DNA of 64,000 nt, from NCBI RefSeq assembly GCF_015709455.1, contig NZ_JADNQW010000005.1:2596501-2660500 (forward strand), in the 5' to 3' direction. Source of the stretch: Methylosinus sp. H3A. Lineage in GTDB: Bacteria > Pseudomonadota > Alphaproteobacteria > Rhizobiales > Beijerinckiaceae. A program made the translations under genes and the position numbers. Under the pieces are notes generated by a model, which was not told where the DNA came from, did no database searches, and saw nothing but the letters and a program-made list of their open reading frames with translations. The first letter of the stretch is position 1. Each line of letters starts with the position of its first letter. Shown here in pieces: positions 9,650-18,400 of this stretch.

Positions 9650-10207
9650 TCACGCGAATGCGTGGCCGAGATCGCGCAGGCGCGGCCAGCGGCGATCCTT
9701 GTCCGACAGAACGGCGCGATCATGCGCGACGGGCCAGGAGATGTCGAGATCGGGATCGTCGAAGGCGAGGCCGCGATCATGCGGCGCCGAATAGAAATTC
9801 GTCACCTTGTAGACGACCTCCGTATCGGGCTCGAGCGTGCAGAAGCCATGTGCGAAGCCGATGGGAACGAGCAATTGCCGCCAATTCTCCGCGGAGAGCT
9901 CGACGGCGACATGGCGTCCGAAGGTCGGTGACGAGCGGCGAATGTCGACCGCGACATCCAGAATGCGGCCGCGCGTGACGCGCACCAGCTTGTCCTGCGC
10001 GAAAGGCGCCGTCTGGAAATGCAGGCCGCGGATGACGCCCACATCGCGGGAGAGCGAATGATTGTCCTGCACGAAGCGGAAAGGCGGCAGGCCGCGCTCC
10101 TCCCAGCGCCTTTCATTATAGCTCTCGGAGAAAAAACCGCGCGCGTCGCCGAAGCGGTCCGGCGTGACGAGCTTGACGCCTTCCAGCGCCGTGTCTTCGA
10201 CCTTCAT
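9650..10207 (-). CDS. rfbC: dTDP-4-dehydrorhamnose 3,5-epimerase (RmlC)
   Basis: RfbC epimerises dTDP-4-dehydro-6-deoxyglucose at C3 and C5. The 185-residue cupin shows the family landmarks: DARGFFSESYN near residue 21, the HSLS and GVIRGLHFQ motifs (catalytic His in RGLHFQ), KLVRVTRGRILDVAVDIR, and PIGFAHGFCTL. It sits 27 bases after rfbB and its stop region overlaps the start region of rfbD, so translation of the two is probably coupled. Confidence 0.95.
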   Translation of the reverse strand: MKVEDTALEGVKLVTPDRFGDARGFFSESYNERRWEERGLPPFRFVQDNHSLSRDVGVIRGLHFQTAPFAQDKLVRVTRGRILDVAVDIRRSSPTFGRHVAVELSAENWRQLLVPIGFAHGFCTLEPDTEVVYKVTNFYSAPHDRGLAFDDPDLDISWPVAHDRAVLSDKDRRWPRLRDLGHAFA

Positions 10208-10234
10208 GCTGTCCTCGTGGTGCGGAGCCGCGCG

Positions 10235-11287
10235 TCAGACGACGCAGCCGAGACGCTCGCCGCGATATTTTCCGGAGCGGATCGCCTTCCACCACTCCTC
10301 ATTGTCGAGATACCAGCGCACGGTCTTATCGAGCCCGCTCGCAAAGCTCTCCTTGGCGCGCCAGCCGAGCTCGCGCTCGATCTTGGAGCAGTCGATCGCA
10401 TAGCGCAGATCATGGCCCGGCCTGTCCTGCACAAAGGCGATCAGCTCGCGATAGGAGCCGCGCGCGCGGGGTTTGATTTCATCGAGACTGTCGCAGATCG
10501 CCTGCACCACCTCTATGTTGCGCATCTCCGAGCGGCCGCCGACATTATAGGTCTGGCCGACGACGCCCGCGCGCACGACGGTGAGCAGCGCCTCGGCGTG
10601 GTCCTCGACATAGAGCCAATCGCGCACATTCTCGCCGCGCCCGTAGACGGGCAGGGGCTTTTCTTCCAGCGCATTGAGAATGGTGAGCGGAATGAGCTTT
10701 TCGGGGAAATGATAGGGGCCGTAATTATTGGAGCAATTGGTGATGATCGTCGGCAGGCCATAGGTCTCGCGCCAAGCGCGGGCGAGATGGTCGGAGCTCG
10801 CCTTGGAGGCCGAATAGGGCGAATTGGGCGCATAGGGCGTGTCCTCGCGGAACAGCCCCTCGGCCCCGAGCGCGCCGAAGACTTCGTCGGTCGAGACATG
10901 CAGGAAGCGAAAGCCCATGGCCGTCTCGGCGTCGAGACGGCGCCAATAGTCGAGCGCGGCGGAAAGCAGAGTGAAAGTGCCGACGACATTGGTCTCGATG
11001 AAGGCCGCGGGGCCGTCGATGGAGCGATCGACATGGCTCTCGGCGGCCAGATGCAACACGGCGTCGGGCCGGAACTCCTCGAAGGCGGCGGCGACGGCGG
11101 CGCGGTCGCATATGTCGGCGCGGCGGAAGGAATAGCGCGGATCGCCGGCGATGGGCGCGAGCGAATCGAGATTGCCGGCATAGGTGAGCTTGTCGAAGAC
11201 GAGCAGCTCATGCGGCGTCGTCTCGACGATGCGACGGGCGAGCGCCGAGCCGATGAAGCCCGCGCCGCCGGTGACGAGCAGACGCAT
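10235..11287 (-). CDS. rfbB: dTDP-glucose 4,6-dehydratase (RmlB)
   Basis: RfbB converts dTDP-glucose to dTDP-4-dehydro-6-deoxyglucose using bound NAD. The protein opens with [19 protein letters not shown], has [13 protein letters not shown], the catalytic [11 protein letters not shown] segment and the [10 protein letters not shown] (Y-x3-K) motif. The ATG at 11287 gives 350 residues, the family length; the longer in-frame extension to 11419 has no homologous look. This is the first gene of rfbBCDA; its promoter must lie in the 396-base gap shared with the divergent MFS gene. Confidence 0.95.
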   Translation of the reverse strand: MRLLVTGGAGFIGSALARRIVETTPHELLVFDKLTYAGNLDSLAPIAGDPRYSFRRADICDRAAVAAAFEEFRPDAVLHLAAESHVDRSIDGPAAFIETNVVGTFTLLSAALDYWRRLDAETAMGFRFLHVSTDEVFGALGAEGLFREDTPYAPNSPYSASKASSDHLARAWRETYGLPTIITNCSNNYGPYHFPEKLIPLTILNALEEKPLPVYGRGENVRDWLYVEDHAEALLTVVRAGVVGQTYNVGGRSEMRNIEVVQAICDSLDEIKPRARGSYRELIAFVQDRPGHDLRYAIDCSKIERELGWRAKESFASGLDKTVRWYLDNEEWWKAIRSGKYRGERLGCVV

Positions 11288-11683
11288 GTTAACGCCCAAT
11301 TCGTTCGCGGCGGGCGGAATGCGTCGTCGTCGCGGCGAGGAAGCAAAAGGGAAGGCGCATCCGCGAAAACCACCCTTTTCCTGAACCGGAGGCCCGATCG
11401 CGCGGCCTCTCAAGCCCAAAGTCTGTCTCTCTAATCCCCCGCCTATTGAAAGATCGTACGGCCCCTGTCAACTCTGGTTCGTCTGCGTCCTCCGGAGTAT
11501 TTTGTATCAACTATTTGTTTTTAAATGATATAATCTGAGTTGCCGCCTGCGGTTCGCCGACTCCGGAGCGCGGAGGGGAGGAGTTTTAGAGTCGTTCCAG
11601 ACTCCTTGCGCCGGATGGCGGTTTCGCGCTATCCCGCGACGCGTCGGGCCGCGACGGATCGGCGGCCGTACAGAGAGTAATCG
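11288..11683. other. Divergent intergenic region between rfbB and the MFS gene
   Basis: No gene is seen in these 396 bases. The centre (about 11495-11540) is strikingly AT-rich for this genome and contains TATAAT at 11529-11534 on the plus strand, a candidate -10 for the transporter, with TATCAA (11505-11510) as a weak -35 at 18 bases. Promoters for both flanking operons are expected here. Confidence 0.35.
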
Positions 11684-12910
11684 ATGTTTCAGCGTCCCGG
11701 CAAGGCGGCCTTCGCCTTCATCCTGGTCACCGTCGCGCTCGACATGCTGGCGCTCGGCGTGATGATCCCGGTGCTTCCCAAGCTCATCGTGGAATTCGAG
11801 GGCGGCGATTTGCGAAGCGCGTCTGTCGCGACGGGCGTGTTCGGTTTCGCCTGGGCATTCATGCAATTCCTGTTTCAGCCGGTGCTCGGGGCGCTGTCGG
11901 ACCGTTTCGGCCGCCGGCCGGTCGTCCTCCTGTCCAATCTCGGCATGGGGCTCGATTATGTGTTCATGGCGCTCGCGCCCTCCTTGTCCTTCCTCTTCAT
12001 CGGCCGGCTGATTTCCGGCGTGACGGCGGCGAGCGTCTCGACGGCTACGGCCTATATCACCGACATCACCGAGCCGGAGAAGCGCGCCGGCCGCTTCGGC
12101 ATGATCGGAGCGGCTTTCGGCGTCGGCTTCATCCTCGGTCCGGCGCTCGGCGGCGTGCTCGGCAATCACGACTTGCGTTATCCGTTCTGGGCCGCGGCGG
12201 CGCTGAGCCTCCTCAATGCGGCCTATGGCTATTTCATCCTGCCGGAGTCGCTTTCGCCGGAGAAGCGCACCACTTCGATCCTGTGGCGCAGCGCCAATGT
12301 GCTCGGCTCGCTCGATTTTCTGCGCCGCGACCGCTCGCTCGCTCTGCTCGCGGTCGCGATCTTTCTCTCCTTTCTCGCGCATGAGTCGCTGCCGAGCCTC
12401 TTCGTGCTCTACACCGAATATCGCTACCATTGGGATGCGGAGACGACCGGCTGGGCGCTCGCCATCGTCGGCGTGTCGCAGACCGTCGTGTCCGGCGGCC
12501 TGGTGCGGCCGGCGGTCAAGCGCTTCGGCGAGCGCGCGACGCTGGTCGTCGCTCTGGCGGCGGGGGCGCTCGGCTTCGCGGCCTACGCCTTCGCGCCCAC
12601 GGGCGGGATTTTCATGGCGGCGCCGCCGCTCATCGCGCTCTGGGCCATGGCCAATCCGGCCTTTCAGGGGCTCGCGACGCGTTTCGCCTCGGCCTCGGAG
12701 CAGGGGCGGCTACAGGGCGCGCTGTCGAGTCTTCGCGGCGTCTCGGGAATGGTCGGCCCGCTGTTTTTCACGCAAATTCTCTCGGCGTCGATCGGCGCAG
12801 GCGGCTTTCCGGGGGCGGGATATTTCGTGGCCGCGCTGTTGCTCGCCGCGAGTCTCGTCGTGGCGCGCAACGCCGTGAGCGCCGCGGCGGCGGAGCCATC
12901 CTCCGCCTGA
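11684..12910 (+). CDS. MFS efflux transporter, TetA/Tcr-like
   Basis: The 408-residue protein has about 12 membrane helices and the MFS motif A between helices 2 and 3 ([12 protein letters not shown], about residues 65-76). The opening ([18 protein letters not shown], about 14-31) resembles the TetA/TCR group of proton-coupled tetracycline exporters, which also includes many chromosomal members of unknown substrate. Drug or metabolite efflux across the inner membrane is likely, but resistance should not be assumed. It reads divergently from rfbB, and the protease gene follows downstream on the same strand after about 75 bases. Confidence 0.8.
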   Translation: MFQRPGKAAFAFILVTVALDMLALGVMIPVLPKLIVEFEGGDLRSASVATGVFGFAWAFMQFLFQPVLGALSDRFGRRPVVLLSNLGMGLDYVFMALAPSLSFLFIGRLISGVTAASVSTATAYITDITEPEKRAGRFGMIGAAFGVGFILGPALGGVLGNHDLRYPFWAAAALSLLNAAYGYFILPESLSPEKRTTSILWRSANVLGSLDFLRRDRSLALLAVAIFLSFLAHESLPSLFVLYTEYRYHWDAETTGWALAIVGVSQTVVSGGLVRPAVKRFGERATLVVALAAGALGFAAYAFAPTGGIFMAAPPLIALWAMANPAFQGLATRFASASEQGRLQGALSSLRGVSGMVGPLFFTQILSASIGAGGFPGAGYFVAALLLAASLVVARNAVSAAAAEPSSA

Positions 12911-12984
12911 CGTCGCTTTCCACCGCGCGGCCGCTTATATTCGATCCGCGCGCCGGCCCGCCGGCCGGCAATTCGGAGATGCGC

Positions 12985-14223
12985 ATGAGCTTCGTCGCAG
13001 CGGCCGTCTATTTCGCCATTCTCGCCTCGGCGGGGCTCGGCGTCTATCTGAAGGCGCGTCAGAGCCGCGCCGCGCGCGCCGACCGCGAGACCCCGCCCGT
13101 CGAATTCGCCGCGACGATCACTGCGGAAGAGCATCGCCGCGCCGCCGACTACACGGTGGCGCGCATGCGGCTCTCCGTCGCCGAGACGCTGTTCGATACG
13201 GCGCTCGCCGTCGCATGGCTCGCCCTTCTGCTCGGCCCGCTGCATGCGCTGCTGGCGCAATTCATCGCGCCGGGCCTCACGCTCAGCGTCGCCGTCGTCG
13301 CCGCCGTGGCGATCGTCGACCATTTGCTGCGCCTGCCCATCTCATTCGTCGAGACCTTCGGCCTCGAGACGCGCTTCGGCTTCAACCGCTCGACGCCGGC
13401 GATGTTTCTCCTCGACGAGGCGAAAGGCGCGGCGCTCTGGCTGCTGTTCTTCATTCCCCTGCTCTATGGGCTGTTCTTCGCCGCGCGCTTCTCGCCCGAT
13501 TATTGGTGGCTCGCGGGCTTCGTCGCGGCGGTGGCGCTGCTGCTGGCCATGACGGTGATCTATCCCGCCTTCATTGCGCCGATGTTCAATAATTTCGCGC
13601 CGCTCGACGACGCGGCGCTGAAGGCGCGCATGGAGGAATTGCTCGCGCGCTGTGGATTTCAGTCCGGCGGGCTCTTCGTCATGGACGCTTCGACGCGCTC
13701 CACCCATGGCAACGCCTATTTCTCCGGCTTCGGCAAGGCGAAGCGCATCGTCTTCTTCGACACTCTGCTGCGCAAGCACAGCCCCGATGAAATCCTGGCC
13801 ATTCTCGCTCATGAGCTCGGCCATTATAAATTCGGCCATGTGCGGCAGCGGATATTCCAGGCGGCGGGCTTCCTCTTCATCGGCTTCGCGGCGCTGCATT
13901 TCGCCTTCGAGTGGGGGCTCGCCGGCGCTTTCGGCCTGCCGAATGATCCGGGCGTCATTTTCGTCATCGCGCTGACGGCGGCGGCGCCCATCCTTCATCT
14001 TCTGTCGCCGCTCACCAACTTTCTGTCGCGCCGCGCCGAATTCGAGGCCGACGGCTTCGCCAAATCGATCTATGGCAAGGAGCCGATGGTGAGCGCGCTC
14101 ACCAAGCTCTCTCGCGACAATCTCGCGACGCTGACGCCGGATCGGCTCTATGCGCTCTTCTATTATTCGCATCCGCCGGCGCCGATCCGCATCGCCGCGC
14201 TGGAGGAGGCGCGGGGCGGCTGA
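12985..14223 (+). CDS. Ste24-type M48 zinc metalloprotease
   Basis: This 412-residue polytopic membrane protein belongs to the M48A (Ste24/CAAX protease 1) group. Zinc ligands are visible in HELGH (276-280) and the third in EFEADGFA (Glu 354). The hydrophobic N-terminal half, the FGLETRFGFNRSTP motif and the MDASTRSTHGNAYFSG segment are typical. In bacteria these enzymes act in membrane-protein quality control. I start at the ATG at 12985, with GGAG six bases upstream; an ATG two codons earlier has no room for a ribosome site. It converges on phenylalanine hydroxylase with only 3 bases between them. Confidence 0.87.
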   Translation: MSFVAAAVYFAILASAGLGVYLKARQSRAARADRETPPVEFAATITAEEHRRAADYTVARMRLSVAETLFDTALAVAWLALLLGPLHALLAQFIAPGLTLSVAVVAAVAIVDHLLRLPISFVETFGLETRFGFNRSTPAMFLLDEAKGAALWLLFFIPLLYGLFFAARFSPDYWWLAGFVAAVALLLAMTVIYPAFIAPMFNNFAPLDDAALKARMEELLARCGFQSGGLFVMDASTRSTHGNAYFSGFGKAKRIVFFDTLLRKHSPDEILAILAHELGHYKFGHVRQRIFQAAGFLFIGFAALHFAFEWGLAGAFGLPNDPGVIFVIALTAAAPILHLLSPLTNFLSRRAEFEADGFAKSIYGKEPMVSALTKLSRDNLATLTPDRLYALFYYSHPPAPIRIAALEEARGG

Positions 14224-14226
14224 CTT

Positions 14227-15093
14227 TCAGGCGGCGTGCGCCTTGTTGCGGAAATAATGGAAATCGCCGCGGGCGATCAGCGCATCGTCCGGCGCGGTCT
14301 CATGCGGCGCGAGATCGGGCTCTGCGCGCAGGCGGTCGTAGATGGGGCCGAAGTCGCGATAGCAGGCCTCGAGCAGGCGCTCGAATCCGTCGACGACGAA
14401 ATAGCACTGCTGGAAATCGTCGATGATGTAATTGGTGCGCATCACCCGCTCGAGATCGAAACCGATGCGATTGGGCGAAGTATCCTCGATCGAGAAGACC
14501 GTCTCCGCCGGCGAGGAGAGAATGCCCGCGCCGAAGATGCGCAGCCCCGCTGGCGTCGCGATGAGCCCGAACTCGACCGTGTACCAATAGAGCCGCGCGA
14601 GATTGTCGAGCTGGCCGCGCGCCAGCGCCCGCCGTCCGCCCTCGCCATAGGCTTGCAGGAAGCGCGCATAGACGGGATTCGCCAGCAACGGCGCATGGCC
14701 GAAGACGTCGTGAAAAACGTCCGGCTCCTCGAGATAATCGAGCTCCTCCTCCGGGCGGATGAAGGCGCCGGCGGGAAAGCGCCGATTGGCGAGATGCTCG
14801 AAGAAGACATCGTCCGGCACGAGGCCGGCGACCGGCACGACGCGCCAGCCCGTCAGCGGCGAGAGGCGCGCGCTCAGCGCGTCGAAATCGGGAACGCCGT
14901 CCGGCGACAGCTTCAACGCGTCCATGGCGGCGATATATTCGTCGCAGGCGCGGCCGGGCAGGAGCGCGGCCTGGCGGGCGTAGAGCCGGCGCCAGCGGTC
15001 GTGTTCGGCCGCGCTATAGGAGGGCCAATCCTGCTCTATCGTCCAATCGGCGCGGCGGGGCGCGTCGGCGTAGCGGTTCTTGCCCTTCTCCAT
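14227..15093 (-). CDS. phhA: Phenylalanine 4-monooxygenase
   Basis: The enzyme hydroxylates phenylalanine to tyrosine with tetrahydropterin and non-haem iron. Iron ligands are in place: His 128 and His 133 in DVFHDVFGHAP and Glu 174 in YTVEFGL. Length (288) matches the single-domain bacterial form without the regulatory ACT domain. CAGGAGGG lies close upstream of the ATG at 15093. The pterin carbinolamine dehydratase partner is not in the window. The aromatic amino-acid lyase gene lies upstream on the same strand, separated by a 150-base gap with a large palindrome, so both may serve aromatic amino-acid turnover. Confidence 0.92.
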   Translation of the reverse strand: MEKGKNRYADAPRRADWTIEQDWPSYSAAEHDRWRRLYARQAALLPGRACDEYIAAMDALKLSPDGVPDFDALSARLSPLTGWRVVPVAGLVPDDVFFEHLANRRFPAGAFIRPEEELDYLEEPDVFHDVFGHAPLLANPVYARFLQAYGEGGRRALARGQLDNLARLYWYTVEFGLIATPAGLRIFGAGILSSPAETVFSIEDTSPNRIGFDLERVMRTNYIIDDFQQCYFVVDGFERLLEACYRDFGPIYDRLRAEPDLAPHETAPDDALIARGDFHYFRNKAHAA

Positions 15094-15128
15094 GCGGCCC
15101 TCCTGAGCGAAAGCCGGGTTCTCGTCCG

Positions 15129-15182
15129 CGCTCCCTCCCCAACCCTCTCCCGCAAAGCGGGGGAGGGTTGGGGAGGGAGCGC
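15129..15182. repeat. Long GC-rich palindrome (REP-like)
   Basis: A near-perfect inverted repeat of about 25 bases per arm has its turn at CGCAAAGCG near 15151-15159; the left arm begins CGCTCCCTCCCC and the right arm ends GGGGAGGGAGCG. It lies between the tryptophanase-type gene and phhA. There is no T-run, so it is more likely an intergenic repeat of the kind common in alphaproteobacteria than a simple terminator. A shorter relative lies at 61436-61463. Confidence 0.7.
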
Positions 15183-15245
15183 GGGTCTTCGATACGAAAG
15201 ACGCGAACTACTAGATAGGCGCGCGCCGGCCGGCCGCAAAGGCGC

Positions 15246-16613
15246 TCAGCCGGGCGCGAAATGCGCGGTGAAATGGCGCAGGAATGGCGCCTGCCTCACG
15301 ATGCGAAACGGCGGGATCGCGGCGCGCTCGCGGAACACATTCTCGATCGTCTCGATCACATAGTCGAAATGGCTCTGCGTATAGACGCGGCGCGGAAAGG
15401 CGAGGCGCAGAAGCTCGCGCGGCGCCGGCGTTTCCGTTCCATCTGCGGCTCTGCGGCCGAACATCACGCTGCCCAATTCCACGCCGCGCACGCCGCCCTC
15501 GAGATAGAGCGCGGCGGCAAGGCCGATGCCCGGAAAATCAGTCGCGGAAAGATGCGGACAAAAGCCCGCGGCGTCGATGAAGACGGCGTGTCCGCCCGCC
15601 GGCCGTACGATCGGCACGCCGCGCGCGACGAGACGCGAGGCGAGATATTCGACCGTCGCATGGCGATAGCGTTGGTATTCCTCCTCCAGCGCCTCCTCGA
15701 GCCCGACGGCGATCGCCTCGAGATCGCGTCCGGCGAGTCCGCCATAGGTGGGAAATCCTTCCGTCAATATCAGCAGATTGCGAAAATCCTCCGCCCAGCG
15801 ATCGTCATTGCAGGCGAAGAATCCGCCGATGTTGGCGAGGCCGTCCTTCTTGGCGCTCATCGTCGCGCCATCGCAGAGCGAGAACATTTCGCGCGCTATG
15901 TCGATGAGCGCGCGGTCGCTGCAGCCTTTCTCCCACAGCTTGATGAAATAGGCGTTCTCGGCGAAGCGGCAGGCGTCGAGCACGAGTGGAATCCCATGTC
16001 GCGCCAGCAGAGCCTTGGCCTCGCGAATATTGCGCAGCGAGACCGGCTGGCCGCCGCCGGCATTGTTCGTCGCCGTTATCATGCAGAAGGGAATTTTCTT
16101 CCCCTCGCGCTTCAGCACGCGCTCCAGCGCCTCGAGATCGATGTCGCCCTTGAAGCGCGTCTCCGCATGAATGTCGGCGGCCTTGGCGCTGGGCAGATCG
16201 AGCGCCGTCGCGCCGACATATTCGACATTGGCGCGCGTCGTGTCGAAATGGCTGTTGTTGGGGACGATGTCGCCCGGCTTCAGCCGCGTCGCGGCGAGAA
16301 TACGCTCCGCCGCGCGGCCCTGATGCGTAGGAAAAATATGCGCGAAGCCGGTGATGTCGCGAATGGTCTTCTCGAAGCGTCGCCATGACCGGCTTCCGGC
16401 ATAGCTCTCGTCGCCCATCATGAGCGCAGCCCATTGTCGATCCGACATGGCGCCCGTGCCGCTGTCGGTCAAAAGATCGATGGTGATGTCCTCGGCGTCG
16501 AGCAGAAACACGTTGTAAAACGCGGCTTGCAGCCGCTCCTCGCGCTTTTGCCGCGTGGTGATCGGCAGAGCTTCGGTCATTTTTATGCGGAAGGGCTCGA
16601 TGATGGTGCGCAT
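15246..16613 (-). CDS. tnaA: Tryptophanase-family PLP lyase (probably tryptophanase)
   Basis: This is a fold-type I PLP enzyme of the tryptophanase/tyrosine phenol-lyase family. The active-site Tyr is in ESYAGSR (Tyr 71), FPTHQGRAAE is conserved, and the Schiff-base lysine is in MSAKKD (Lys 256). The two activities share most residues. At the position of the phenol-binding Arg 381 of tyrosine phenol-lyase this protein has Leu 379 (VRGVELG), as in tryptophanases (Ile or Val there), and the PRELLRL and YTQSHFD stretches also resemble tryptophanase. I therefore favour cleavage of tryptophan to indole, pyruvate and ammonia. The ATG at 16613 has AGAGGAG upstream and gives 455 residues. No tnaC-like leader peptide is visible. 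Confidence 0.83.
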   Translation of the reverse strand: MRTIIEPFRIKMTEALPITTRQKREERLQAAFYNVFLLDAEDITIDLLTDSGTGAMSDRQWAALMMGDESYAGSRSWRRFEKTIRDITGFAHIFPTHQGRAAERILAATRLKPGDIVPNNSHFDTTRANVEYVGATALDLPSAKAADIHAETRFKGDIDLEALERVLKREGKKIPFCMITATNNAGGGQPVSLRNIREAKALLARHGIPLVLDACRFAENAYFIKLWEKGCSDRALIDIAREMFSLCDGATMSAKKDGLANIGGFFACNDDRWAEDFRNLLILTEGFPTYGGLAGRDLEAIAVGLEEALEEEYQRYRHATVEYLASRLVARGVPIVRPAGGHAVFIDAAGFCPHLSATDFPGIGLAAALYLEGGVRGVELGSVMFGRRAADGTETPAPRELLRLAFPRRVYTQSHFDYVIETIENVFRERAAIPPFRIVRQAPFLRHFTAHFAPG

Positions 16614-16728
16614 GAGAAAAATTCTCCTCTCACCAATGTCGAAATAGGGTCGTAATCTTCTGGCGCAGCTTCGCTTTGCTTCGGCGCGCCGGCTGTGGCA
16701 AAAGCGATGGCGTAAAGCGAGGAACTCC

Positions 16729-17460
16729 ATGGCGGCCGATGTCACTTTTCCCGCCGCTGCGGCGGCGGGCGTACTTTCGTTCTTGAGCCCCTGCGTGCTG
16801 CCGCTGGTGCCGCCCTATCTCACCTTCATCGCCGGCGCGACGCTCGAGGATCTCGCGGTCGAGGGAAAGAAGCGCGCTCGGCGTGACGTGTTCCTGGCTG
16901 CGATCTTGTTCGTCGCCGGCTTCTCCACCGTATTCGTGGCGCTCGGCGCGACGGCGAGCGCGTTCGGACGAGCGCTGCACGCCTACCAATGGATATTGGA
17001 GAAAGCCTCCGGCGTCGCCATCATCCTGATGGGCCTGCACTTCCTCGGTGTCTTCCAGATCGGCCTGCTCTATCGCGAGAAGCGTCTCGAGGTCGCAAAG
17101 CCGGTCGGCCTCCTCGGCGCCTATGTCATGGGCCTCGCCTTCGCCTTCGGTTGGACGCCCTGCATCGGTCCGATCCTCGCCGCCATTCTCGCCGTCGCCG
17201 GCTCGCAGGAGACGGTCGGCCGTGGCGCGGTCCTGCTCGGCGTCTATTCGGCGGGCCTCGGTCTTCCCTTCCTCGCCGCGGCGGCGGCGATGGGGCCCTT
17301 CATGGGCTTCATGCAGAAGTTCAAGAAGCATTTCGGCAAGGTCGAGAGGGTCGTCGGCGCGCTGCTCGTGCTGACGGGCCTCGCTTTTCTCACCGGCGGG
17401 ATGCAGAGCTTCTCCTTCTGGCTGCTCGAGACCTTTCCGGGTCTCGCGAATTTCGGGTGA
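16729..17460 (+). CDS. ccdA: Cytochrome c biogenesis protein CcdA
   Basis: CcdA passes reducing equivalents from cytoplasmic thioredoxin across the inner membrane to periplasmic thiol proteins used in cytochrome c maturation. The 243-residue protein has six predicted membrane helices and the two redox cysteines of the family: Cys 22 in LSPCVLPLVPPY and Cys 145 in GWTPCIGPILA. AGGA precedes the ATG. It reads divergently from the tryptophanase-type gene, and the methyltransferase follows after 6 bases. No other cytochrome c maturation gene is nearby. Confidence 0.92.
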   Translation: MAADVTFPAAAAAGVLSFLSPCVLPLVPPYLTFIAGATLEDLAVEGKKRARRDVFLAAILFVAGFSTVFVALGATASAFGRALHAYQWILEKASGVAIILMGLHFLGVFQIGLLYREKRLEVAKPVGLLGAYVMGLAFAFGWTPCIGPILAAILAVAGSQETVGRGAVLLGVYSAGLGLPFLAAAAAMGPFMGFMQKFKKHFGKVERVVGALLVLTGLAFLTGGMQSFSFWLLETFPGLANFG

Positions 17461-17466
17461 TCGCTC

Positions 17467-18192
17467 ATGTCGCAGCGCATCGATGAAAATCTCTTCACCG
17501 GACCGATCGGCGCGGAATATCGCATGCTGGAGCTGATCTGCCCCAATGCGGCGCTGCTCGCCCGCCGCGTGGCGGAGCGCGTCGCGCATTGGCGCGAGGG
17601 CGAGATGCTCGAGGTTCTGGAGATCGGCTGCGGCACGGGCGTGAGCACGCTGCCGCTCGTCGCCGGGCGCGACGATCTCCATGTCACCGCCATCGACAGC
17701 GCCGCAAAAATGCTGGATCAGGCGCGGTCCCATCTTTCCGATTGGGTCGCCGCCGGCCGCGTCGATTTCGTCGAGGCGGACGCGCTCGGCTTTCTGCGCG
17801 GCCTTCCCGACGCCAGCCTCGACGTCGTCTCCTCCAATTACGCGGTTCACAATTTTCTCGACGATTATCGTCGGGACTTTCTCGGCGAGATTTTCCGCGT
17901 GCTGAAGCCGGGCGGGCTGTTCGTCAATGGCGACCGCTATGCGCTGGACGACCGCGCCGCGCATCTTTCCGCGACTCAGGCGGAGGTGCGGAGCTGGTTC
18001 GCAAAGCTCGGGGCGATCGGCCGCTATGATCTGCTCGAGGATTGGGTCGCGCATCTCTTCAGCGACGAATCGCCGGAGCATGTGATGTATCTGACGCCGG
18101 CGCTGGAGCGCATGGCGGCGATCGGCTTCGTCGATATTCGCGTCGAATATCGGGAAGGGGTGGACACGCTGCTGACCGCGGTCAGGCGTTGA
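17467..18192 (+). CDS. Class I SAM-dependent methyltransferase
   Basis: The 241-residue protein has the full class I signature: motif I EVLEIGCGTGVST at about 49-61, the acidic residue in VTAIDSAAKML (about 75-85), VDFVEADAL, and the post-motif FRVLKPGGLFVNGDRY. The general look is that of small-molecule or tRNA-uridine (CmoA-like) methyltransferases, but substrate residues are not recognisable. It starts 6 bases after the ccdA stop and is probably co-transcribed. Confidence 0.72.
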   Translation: MSQRIDENLFTGPIGAEYRMLELICPNAALLARRVAERVAHWREGEMLEVLEIGCGTGVSTLPLVAGRDDLHVTAIDSAAKMLDQARSHLSDWVAAGRVDFVEADALGFLRGLPDASLDVVSSNYAVHNFLDDYRRDFLGEIFRVLKPGGLFVNGDRYALDDRAAHLSATQAEVRSWFAKLGAIGRYDLLEDWVAHLFSDESPEHVMYLTPALERMAAIGFVDIRVEYREGVDTLLTAVRR

Positions 18193-18203
18193 GCAGTCCC
18201 CAC

Positions 18204-18240
18204 AAAAGAAAAACGCCGGACGTACCTCCGGCCCGGCGTT
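18204..18240 (-). terminator. Rho-independent terminator on the minus strand
   Basis: AACGCCGG at 18212-18219 pairs with CCGGCGTT at 18233-18240. On the minus strand the stem is followed by TTTCTTTTGTGG, a good U-rich tail. It lies 160 bases beyond the stop of the ModA-like gene and directly after a second hairpin (18241-18275). Confidence 0.75.
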
Positions 18241-18275
18241 AGAGCCCTCGGCGGCGCTCGGCCGCCGGTTGCTCT
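18241..18275 (-). ncRNA. Candidate structured RNA element upstream of terminator
   Basis: The sequence folds as a nested hairpin: AGAGC (18241-18245) with GCTCT (18271-18275), and inside it CGGCGGC (18249-18255) with GCCGCCG (18261-18267) around a 5-base loop. With the terminator that follows on the minus strand this is the usual 3' architecture of a small RNA or of a processed 3' UTR. A four-codon frame (ATG GCG GAA CGC TAA) lies just upstream on the same strand. No known RNA family is recognised and the 5' end is unknown. Confidence 0.3.
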
Positions 18276-18400
18276 GCATCCCGATTAGCGTTCCGCCATG
18301 ACCGGACGATGACACGCGCGGGGCGTCGGCGCGAATTCTCGCAATCGTCGACCCTCAAGCGGCCTCGACTCCCATAAGCTTCCAGCGGCCGCTCTCGTTT

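Noticed and set aside
16614..16728. A tnaC-like leader peptide upstream of the tryptophanase-type gene
   Set aside because: No short frame with a Trp codon and start codon is found in the 115-base gap.
16630..18315. A 561-codon open frame on the minus strand opposite ccdA and the methyltransferase
   Set aside because: The plus-strand genes have full family signatures and good ribosome sites; the antisense product has no recognisable domain.
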